Positions 1 through 6,700 of a DNA stretch of 16,678 nucleotides are shown piece by piece. The notes below the pieces were generated by a model. It had not been told where the DNA came from and ran no database searches. It was given only the letters and a program-made list of their open reading frames with translations. This DNA is from Candidatus Altarchaeum sp. (GTDB lineage Archaea > Altiarchaeota > Altiarchaeia > Altiarchaeales > Altiarchaeaceae): assembly GCA_018260755.1 (NCBI GenBank), contig JAGTWP010000029.1:1-16678 (forward strand). Reading direction: 5' to 3'. The position numbers and the translations under genes were made by a program. Positions within the stretch are counted from its first letter, which is position 1; each line of letters begins with the position of its first letter.

Positions 1-13
1 AGCGTTAGCGAGG

Positions 14-44
14 TTAAAACTCTTTTTCACCAACAGAGTTTTAA
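14..44. repeat. Perfect 10-bp hairpin with tag sequence
   Basis: TTAAAACTCT at 14-23 pairs perfectly with AGAGTTTTAA at 35-44 around an 11-nt loop. It follows AGCGTTAGCGAGGTT at 1-15, whose GCGAGGTT end recurs at positions 358-365 and, as GTGAGGTT, at 403-410. This belongs to the same hairpin style as the array at 457-567. It may be a terminator for a gene left of the window, but the window starts too late to tell. Confidence 0.5.
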
Positions 45-168
45 ACGGTCTCAAAATATTTGAATGAAATGAAATTACTTTAAAAAAGATATATTTAAAT
101 TTTACCTATAACAAAATATTTAATCGGATTATTAATTAAAAATAAGTTAAATTTATTTATGAAATAAA

Positions 169-342
169 ATGAAACTCTCAACTGCAATAGGAATTATAAT
201 TATATCTGCATTCTTTTTACTTCCGATATTGACAAATTTTGCTGTCATTCCGGAAGATATGAAGCCACAAAACATAGGTGAATTTTTAGGGGGCATTTTT
301 CAGTATTGGATTATCGTAATTTCAAAAATTTTTAAATTATGA
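169..342 (+). CDS. Small hypothetical membrane protein, 57 aa
   Basis: An open frame from ATG 169 to TGA 342 encodes 57 residues. The N-terminus (about residues 4-26) is a run of Ile, Leu, Phe, Ala and Ser that would form one membrane helix, followed by a short polar segment containing VIPEDMKPQN and a second hydrophobic stretch at about 37-53. This looks like a hairpin of two membrane helices, or a signal anchor plus amphipathic tail. I do not recognise a family. No Shine-Dalgarno-like sequence is visible upstream; the leader is very AT-rich (151-168). It converges with the CorA-family gene ending at 620. The composition of the helices makes chance less likely, but the length is near the noise limit. 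Confidence 0.4.
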   Translation: MKLSTAIGIIIISAFFLLPILTNFAVIPEDMKPQNIGEFLGGIFQYWIIVISKIFKL

Positions 343-412
343 AATATCCGAGCAACAGCGAGGTTATTTTAAAATCCGAATATTATGAAATATCCGAACA
401 AAGTGAGGTTAT
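337..412 (+). repeat. Two direct copies of a 30-31 bp repeat
   Basis: Copies at 337-367 and 383-412 share TTATGAAATATCCGA at the start and GAGGTTAT at the end, and differ in the middle (GCAACAGC versus ACAAAGT, one base shorter). The first copy overlaps the stop codon of the small ORF at 169-342. The middle of the second copy, CGAACAAAGTGAG, reappears at 3399-3411 inside the other inverted-repeat element, so it is a dispersed tag rather than a purely local duplication. Confidence 0.65.
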
Positions 413-567
413 AAAGATAATTCTGCAATCAATACGCATAATAACATCACCATACTAAAAATACTCCGAGTATTTTTACTGAAAATTTATAAAATTTTCA
501 ATCTTTAAAAATCTGCAAGATTTTTACAATAGTTCGGATATTTTTAAAAACTCTGTGTTTTTAAAAA
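388..567. repeat. Hairpin array closed by a 12-bp inverted repeat
   Basis: AAATATCCGAAC at 388-399 is the exact reverse complement of GTTCGGATATTT at 532-543. Between and just beyond them lie four perfect small hairpins: 457-477 (9-bp stem, 3-nt loop), 481-499 (8-bp stem, 3-nt loop), 507-525 (7-bp stem, 5-nt loop) and 541-567 (11-bp stem, 5-nt loop). The gap lies between a + strand ORF and the 3' end of the - strand CorA-family gene. Bidirectional transcription stop or 3'-end protection is therefore a reasonable inference; a small non-autonomous mobile element is the alternative. Apart from this array and the direct repeats nothing coding was seen in 343-619. Confidence 0.6.
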
Positions 568-619
568 TAAACTAAAAACCTGATTAAATTTATTTCAAAA
601 TTTATAAGCGTATTTACAA

Positions 620-1585
620 TTATACTTTTATTTCTTTTATTCCTTTATAAATATAACTTATCATTAACTGTGCAAATATTATTGAAATCGTTGCAATCAT
701 GACCTCTATCGTCCAGTTAGGAAGCCCGAAAAGCATAACTTCCTGAGGATATATGCTTGGCCACAAAGTAAATATGCTGTTTGGAATCATAAACAAAACA
801 CTTGCCCGTGTTAAAAGTTCTATCGCTATACTCAGGCGTGCAGTATATTTTGTGTACTCCGTAAGATTCTTTGACTCTATCGCCTGAATGATTCCGTTTA
901 ATTCTTTTTCCAGTCCGGCGGATAATTTTCCATACTTGTCAAGTTCGGCAAGTATATCTGCAGCATAATATCCTACATCTTTATTTGAGATATATTCTCC
1001 TTCTCCCCTTTTCATAGAGGATATAATAACTGACTGATATAAAAGTACTCTTGAAAATGTCTTTATATTGTCTCTTATTTTATTAATGATAGTTAAATCT
1101 ATACTATTTTTCTCAACCGAATTTCGTAAATTCTGAAGGTTGTCGTCTATTGTACTGATTACATCCATATTTTTATCAACGATTTCATAAAGGAGTTGTG
1201 CGAGAACAAAATTATTAAATTTAATTATATTTTCTTTTTCATCTTTAATTATTGCATTTATCTTTTTTATGAAGTGATTTATTGGTGTGGAGTCCTCTTT
1301 GTGTATTGTTATTGCCGCATCAGAGGTTACAAAAAAATAGATGGTTTTGAATACATTATCCTTTCCTATATAACTTATCTTAACCAAGGTGTAATTTATA
1401 CCGTCTTCAACCTGACAATATTCGTCCTCATTTAATAGTCCTTTTTCAATCTTTAGCCCAAATATATCTTCCGGCAAATTGTCTGTTTTCAAATCAAGCC
1501 ACGAGTCCTTCAACTCATCCAACGAAATTTTATCAGCTTCAATCACACTAATCTGTCCGTTCCCGGAATATTTAAAAATTTTCAT
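620..1585 (-). CDS. CorA-family divalent metal transporter homologue, GMN motif absent
   Basis: This 321-residue protein has the CorA/MIT fold order: a soluble alpha/beta N-terminal domain (about 1-120), long helices (about 120-255, including the stalk helix) and two C-terminal membrane helices at about 255-277 and 292-313, ending in a short basic tail (YKGIKEIKV). CorA proteins are inner-membrane pentamers that move Mg2+, Co2+ or Ni2+. The length is typical of the family. What is odd is the loop after the first membrane helix: the family's YGMN selectivity motif is not there, and the sequence instead reads IPNSIFTLWPSIYPQ. It may therefore be a divergent metal channel or have another ion or direction. 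ATG at 1585 is preceded by AT-rich DNA; the gene diverges from atpE. Confidence is high for the family and low for the substrate. Confidence 0.78.
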   Translation of the reverse strand: MKIFKYSGNGQISVIEADKISLDELKDSWLDLKTDNLPEDIFGLKIEKGLLNEDEYCQVEDGINYTLVKISYIGKDNVFKTIYFFVTSDAAITIHKEDSTPINHFIKKINAIIKDEKENIIKFNNFVLAQLLYEIVDKNMDVISTIDDNLQNLRNSVEKNSIDLTIINKIRDNIKTFSRVLLYQSVIISSMKRGEGEYISNKDVGYYAADILAELDKYGKLSAGLEKELNGIIQAIESKNLTEYTKYTARLSIAIELLTRASVLFMIPNSIFTLWPSIYPQEVMLFGLPNWTIEVMIATISIIFAQLMISYIYKGIKEIKV

Positions 1586-1670
1586 CGTAAATTTTAGGGA
1601 AGTATATTAATTTTAGGAGTAAATTAATTTATTATTAACATCATAAATTTACTTCATACTTTACTTTACT

Positions 1671-1697
1671 TAATTTAATTAATTTAATTAATTTAAT
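1671..1697. repeat. Tandem repeat, 9-bp unit x 3
   Basis: TAATTTAAT is repeated three times head to tail in the gap between the divergent corA-like gene and atpE. The sequence is low complexity, so slippage is the simplest origin. It may contribute an AT-rich promoter for either gene. Confidence 0.6.
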
Positions 1698-1745
1698 TTA
1701 CCAAAATTATTAATTTCTATAACTAAATTCTTATAACTATAATTT

Positions 1746-1835
1746 AATAAATTTTAACTCAATAAATTTTAACTCAATAAATTTTAACTCAATAAATTTT
1801 AACTCAATAAATTTTAAGTCAATAAATTTAAAAAC
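1746..1835 (+). repeat. Tandem repeat, 15-bp unit x 6, in the atpE leader
   Basis: The unit AATAAATTTTAACTC occurs four times exactly (1746-1805), then once with one change (1806-1820), then as a decayed copy (1821-1835). The array ends 15 bases before the ATG of atpE at 1851, so it occupies the position of the promoter and 5' leader. Copy-number change would move the promoter relative to the start codon in 15-bp steps; whether that has any effect is inference. Confidence 0.85.
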
Positions 1836-1850
1836 AATAAAATCGTTAAA

Positions 1851-2405
1851 ATGGAAAATAGCGGTGTCGGGAAAATTATGGAAGAAATAAATAAAGAAAC
1901 AGCACAAAAGGTAAGCGAGATAGAAGCAACATCTTCAAATAAGGTAAATTTCATAATGAAACACTTTGAACAACTCGCAGAAGAAAACGCAGAAAAGATA
2001 AGAAAGGAGAGAGATGATGAAATTTTAGTCCTAAAAAGACAGATGATTTCAAATGCCGAAATAGAAGCAAAAGGTAAAATTGACAAAGAGAAATTTAACT
2101 GGATTGAGAATGTATTTGAAGAAACAAGGCAGGTGATTTTAAATTTAAGCGCTCAAGAAAAGAAAGAAATTCTGGAAAAAATGTGCGATGTTCCGGATAA
2201 AGAAAATTTTGTATTTTATGTTGATAAAAAGTATGCGACTTTAGTGGGAAATGTTGAGAATGTTAAGGAAGCAGACATTAACGACTTCGGAGTTATAATA
2301 AAGAGTAAGGACGGAAAAATAACAATAGATAACACTTTGACAAATTGTCTAAATATCTTAAAACAGCATAAGAGATATGAGGTTGCAAAAATTTTGTTCA
2401 GGTGA
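1851..2405 (+). CDS. atpE: A/V-type ATP synthase subunit E
   Basis: The 184-residue product is the peripheral-stalk subunit E of the archaeal A-type (V/A) ATP synthase, which pairs with subunit H to hold the A3B3 head against the membrane motor. The first ~110 residues are a charged, heptad-rich helix (many Glu, Lys, Ala), as expected for the stalk coiled coil. The C-terminal globular part carries the family ending GVIIKSKDGKITIDNTL followed by a helix ending in ILFR, matching the family pattern of a Gly-rich strand, a DG turn, a DNT motif and a terminal LF. Length is normal. A second ATG at 1878 is possible, but the first gives an acceptable N-terminus. Unusually, no other ATP synthase genes flank it; the next gene, 46 bp downstream, is argB. 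Its leader contains the 15-bp tandem array. Confidence 0.88.
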   Translation: MENSGVGKIMEEINKETAQKVSEIEATSSNKVNFIMKHFEQLAEENAEKIRKERDDEILVLKRQMISNAEIEAKGKIDKEKFNWIENVFEETRQVILNLSAQEKKEILEKMCDVPDKENFVFYVDKKYATLVGNVENVKEADINDFGVIIKSKDGKITIDNTLTNCLNILKQHKRYEVAKILFR

Positions 2406-2451
2406 AGATATAGATATGATGAATATATGAGATTACTAAATTTTTAGGATA

Positions 2452-3255
2452 ATGGAAATATCCGAAGGTCTAACTTATGTCAAAAAATTTAAAGGCGAAA
2501 CATTCGTAGTGAAATTTGGCGGTTCAACACTGAACAATAAAGATGCAATTATTTCTGTCGGGAAAAATTTAAAATATCTAACGGATGCCGGAATAAATGT
2601 TGTCTTAATTCACGGTGGGGGTCCGCTTATTTCAAACACGATGAGAGCGTTAAATTTAAAGGTAAATTTTTATAACGGTGAGAGAATTACCGATGAAAAA
2701 TCCCTGTATGTTGTAATCGGCGGTTTGCTGGCAATAAACAAAGACATTGTTGAAAAATTTAATGAATTAGGAATTAATGCAGTAGGCATCAGCGGAATAA
2801 TCTATGCGAGAAAAAAGGAAAATCTGGGATTTGTCGGAGAGGTTGAGGATGTTAAGCTCGGTGTGCTCAAAAATTTAACGAATGAAGGATATTTACCAGT
2901 AATTAACCCGCTCGGTAATGATATTAAAAATTTAACCCCTCTCAATATCAATGCCGACTTTGCGGCAACTGAAATTGCACAGAAACTGAATGCAAAAAAA
3001 TTTATTGTTTTGACATCTGCAAAAGGTGTGCTTGATAAAAATGGAAATTTAATAAATAAACTAACCTTGAAGCAATGTGATGAAATGGTTGCAGACGGAA
3101 CGATAACGGAAGGTATGATTCCAAAGATAAGAGCGTGCAAGGAAGCTATACAAAAAGGTGTGGAAAGTGCACATATTGTTTGTGCTTATGAAGATTCCTT
3201 AATTAATGAAATTTTTACTGATAAGGGAAGCGGGACTATGATTGTGAATGAGTGA
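2452..3255 (+). CDS. argB: Acetylglutamate kinase (amino-acid kinase family)
   Basis: This 267-residue protein belongs to the amino-acid kinase family and fits N-acetyl-L-glutamate kinase, the second step of arginine synthesis, which phosphorylates the side-chain carboxylate with ATP. Visible motifs are VKFGGS (Lys21, ATP phosphate binding), IHGGGP (53-58), GERITD (76-81, substrate-binding Arg), SGIIYARKK in place of the usual SGxDG loop, NINAD, LTSAKGVL where LTDVxGVL is usual, EGMIPKIRAC (usually GGMIPK) and a C-terminal GSGTMI. The closely related LysW-aminoadipate kinase (LysZ) cannot be excluded without a tree. No other arginine or lysine genes are nearby. It follows atpE by 46 bp on the same strand and may be cotranscribed. 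Downstream it faces the redoxin gene across a hairpin element. Confidence 0.85.
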   Translation: MEISEGLTYVKKFKGETFVVKFGGSTLNNKDAIISVGKNLKYLTDAGINVVLIHGGGPLISNTMRALNLKVNFYNGERITDEKSLYVVIGGLLAINKDIVEKFNELGINAVGISGIIYARKKENLGFVGEVEDVKLGVLKNLTNEGYLPVINPLGNDIKNLTPLNINADFAATEIAQKLNAKKFIVLTSAKGVLDKNGNLINKLTLKQCDEMVADGTITEGMIPKIRACKEAIQKGVESAHIVCAYEDSLINEIFTDKGSGTMIVNE

Positions 3256-3282
3256 AAGTGGTGAAATTTAAAATTTTATTTC

Positions 3283-3462
3283 GTAACTATTCAGAGGGTA
3301 CAAAAATTTACTGAAAATTTATAAATAAATTTTTAATCTTAAAAAATATTTCAAATATTTTTTAATACCTGCGATTTTCAAACTTGTTTGAAAATACACG
3401 AACAAAGTGAGCGTAAAAAGTCAAAAATTTACCTTTAATTTTTTGGGTGACTGAATAGTTAC
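3283..3462. repeat. 180-bp element closed by 12-bp inverted repeats, with internal hairpins
   Basis: GTAACTATTCAG at 3283-3294 is perfectly complementary to CTGAATAGTTAC at 3451-3462. Inside are two further perfect hairpins, 3339-3365 (13-bp stem, 1-nt loop) and 3374-3395 (10-bp stem, 2-nt loop), the phrase CTGAAAATTTATAAA (3311-3325, also at 479-493 in the other element) and the tag CGAACAAAGTGAGCG (3399-3413). It fills the gap between the convergent argB and redoxin genes, ending only 4 bases from the redoxin stop codon. A bidirectional terminator or a MITE are both plausible; no target-site duplication is obvious. Confidence 0.7.
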
Positions 3463-3466
3463 AATT

Positions 3467-3739
3467 TTATTTCTTAAATTTTTCCTTTAAAATTTTTAAT
3501 AGTTCTTCTTTTTTTGGAACCTCTCCGTTATAGAATAATTCATCATCAATCAATATAGACGGTGTTGCCGCAACCTGTTTTTGCAAAGCTTCAATCATAT
3601 TGTCGCCTTCATCAATATTTTTAATTTCATAGTCGTAACCTTCTCTTAAGTCTAATTCCCTCACAACTTCTCCCAGTATTTTCTTTGCAGCAGGACAATG
3701 TGTGCATGTTGTTGCCGTATATAAAATAACTTTTGACAT
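3467..3739 (-). CDS. Glutaredoxin/thioredoxin-like redoxin (CTHC), probable NrdD partner
   Basis: This 90-residue single-domain thioredoxin-fold protein starts with a beta strand (VILYTAT), has the active-site motif CTHC at residues 12-15 at the head of helix 1, and a cis-proline segment (AATPSILID) followed by a hydrophobic strand, a turn (YNGEV) and a final Lys-rich helix. This size and order match small archaeal glutaredoxin/NrdH-like redoxins that carry electrons by dithiol exchange in the cytoplasm. It begins 11 bp after the nrdD stop codon on the same strand, so cotranscription is very likely. Some class III reductases are known to take electrons from a thioredoxin/NrdH-type protein instead of formate; the linkage suggests that here, but this is inference. 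No nrdG activase gene lies in the window. Confidence 0.85.
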   Translation of the reverse strand: MSKVILYTATTCTHCPAAKKILGEVVRELDLREGYDYEIKNIDEGDNMIEALQKQVAATPSILIDDELFYNGEVPKKEELLKILKEKFKK

Positions 3740-3750
3740 TTTTCTTAAAT

Positions 3751-6700
3751 TTAAAAGTCCAACGATGTATCATATTTTAATTTCTCTTTCAGTTTTTCAA
3801 ATCTTGCCTCATAATCGCCTTCTTTCATTGTAAAGGAAATTTCCTTCGCAGTAATTTTATCATTATTTTCAAATCCATATCTTCTCCTGTCCTGAAGCTC
3901 TTTAAGCTTTCCTTTATTCCAGCCCTTGATGTTCTGATAATAGCCGGTAATCCTGCTCCACCATTCAACATTTTCAGAATTACAATTCGGACATTTATTG
4001 TGCAATCCCCCTGTTACAAAATTACAGTTACTGCAGACCGTTAAATCCTTTGTGAAAGCCATATACTGGATTGCTGTTTTTGTGGCGATCTTTTTTGTTA
4101 AGGACAAAATTGCTTCGGGATCAGGATTTTGTTCACCAAGCCAGATGTGCGACATTGCTCCTCCGTCAGTTAGCGGGTGGAATGAACCTTCAACACTCAG
4201 TCGTTTCCACAAAGGAATATTTGCCGATGGTCTTATATGGAATGAATTTGTATAATATGCATCTTTTCCTTCACCATTAGTAATAAATTTATCAGGAAAT
4301 CTTTTAATGTCTATTTGTGCCAGGCGATAAGCAGAACTTTCCGCAGGCGTTCTTGCCAGAGAGAAATTTAGACCTGTTTCTTTTCTAATATCAGCGACCA
4401 TTTTCTTCATTTTATTCATAACCTTTAATCCAAATTTCCACCCTGTATCTTCGTGTAATTCGTAGCCAGTCATAAATTTAACACATTCATTCATCCCAAC
4501 TAATCCCATAACAAAACTTTGCCGGTCAACTTCTAAATATTTATCTCCTTTCTCATTAACAATCTGAGACATAAAAGGAAGCATTCCCAAATTCTGGTTT
4601 TTCTTTATAATTTCTCGTTTTAGAATATGCACACTTTTTGCTTTTTCCATTCTGTCTTTCAAAATTTCAATAAATTTATTTTCATCCCGATTACTTTCGT
4701 AAGCAATCTGGGGAAGGTTTATTGTTACAACCTGTAATGCCCCACCTCTAACTGTCCCGTCCCTTACATCATCTTCGGTATTTGCATCGGATAATGGCAT
4801 AAGAAAAGCACAACAATTTGAAGAAAAAATTCCGTGCACATTTGTAAAATTATGATAATCCTCAACATCTGCAAAATCATACACATAACCTCCTTTTATA
4901 ACAAATTCTATAGTTCTAACTTCATAAATTGCTAAATTAGAAAACGCATAGTCATATCCGAATCTATCTAAGGTGTGATAAATAGAAACACTATCTTTTC
5001 CTGACTTTAAAGTAACATTACTTCCCATGAGATTAGTATACCAAGATGCACCGACTTCTTTATATACCTCTTTCGCGTTTTTATCTTCATATTCAAAGAC
5101 ATTTAATTTTAATTCTTCAATTACCTTTTTCATATTTCTAATTCCTATTAACCGAGCGCCAGGTTTAATATCTTTTGCTCTTTTTTCAATAATTTTTCCT
5201 TTTTCTTCCACAATTAATTTGTGGTTAGAGGTTACTGTAATATCTTTGTTGAAAGCCAAATGAAATCTAATAATTTCTTCTTTTTTTGGATGTCTCATTA
5301 CCTTTCCGATTTTTTTCTTTTCAATCTTCAACGTTTTCGGATTAAATGATAACACATAATCCTGAGATTCGGCAATTTCAACTTCGCCCTCAAATCCCCT
5401 TACAAGATTAATATGTCCTTTTTCTTTCATTTCTTCATCCATTATTTTATTTATATACTCTCCAATCCTTACCAAATGTAATTCTTCGCCTTTGATAATC
5501 CAGACCTTTTCATCATAAGGCAGTGACTGATAGCACGCATACAACGGCATATAGGGCTGGTTAATAATATAATAAGGAGTTCCGAATTTTGCTGCTAATT
5601 CCGAAACCTTTAAAAGCACATCTTCATTTTTATCCATTTTTTTCGGATAAAGCTGAACCTCAAATTTTGGAAAATTAAATGCTTTTCCAGTATAATCTCC
5701 CTTGAGATAAACATCTACGATCGCATTAAATAATGTTTTTGTTTCATCTTCAAAGTCAGCATAAGTTGTATTTTCTTTAACTATTCCTCCGGGCAAAACA
5801 GCAGGAATATCTTTAAACTGCTCGGGAACTTCCATATCACAATCAATACTACTGAAAACAGTTTGGCCGCCTCTCGCCACATACATCATTGACATTTCGT
5901 AGATAAACATCTGTGCTAACTGCTTAACCTTTTCATAAGGTAACCCTGTAATGTATGGTGCAAGAAATGTGTTAAAATAACTAAATCCCTGTCCTCCTGC
6001 ACAATTGACCTGTGCCGATGCTAATACCTTTGCAGCGTGTAAAAATGCAACATCTGGCTTTTTTGCAGGTCCCGCAACAGCAGTATGATTTCCAACGCCA
6101 TCTACCTTTAATCCGTGTTTAAGGAAAAACCTTATATCATGAGAAAAACAAAACGGGCGCGTAGAATTATGCACATAAACAGGAGATGCGCCGACTAAAT
6201 ATCTTCTCGCATCGGGACAGGATAAATCATATACATATTCGGGTTTATCAGATATATTCTTTTCTTTTACACAAATAAAATTAGCATCTTTAAAAGAAAT
6301 ATATCTATTCTCGGATTCTTTAATAACAAACATATTTTGTTGTTTGTGAGTTAAACATCTCTTTCCAAGACGTCTCAAAAGCCATTTTATTTGACTCGCG
6401 AGATCTTCTGAAGAAGTATAATATTCATTTGTACCGTTTCCGTCACATTTTTTAAAGAAATCAAGTAAGGACTTAATGTTCTCTTTATTGAACATTATTG
6501 TAAAATCGGGGAGCTTTTTATTTTTAGCATATTCGCCAATTGAAAAGACATATTTAAATAAAAGATAGGCTATCTTTGAGCCAAAAGTAACTGTTGTAAC
6601 TCCATTCTCTCTTAAATAATTTTTTGGGCGTTTTCCAAAGATGCTTTCTGCTGCAAGCTCAAATTTTTTAATAATATTTTTATCATTGTTTGAAAAAGAT

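Noticed and set aside
4071-4280. Several 60-100 codon + strand frames opposite nrdD, rpo7, ksgA and the PIN-ATPase
   Set aside because: They lie antisense to strongly supported genes, have no family features, and are expected shadows of AT-rich coding sequence.
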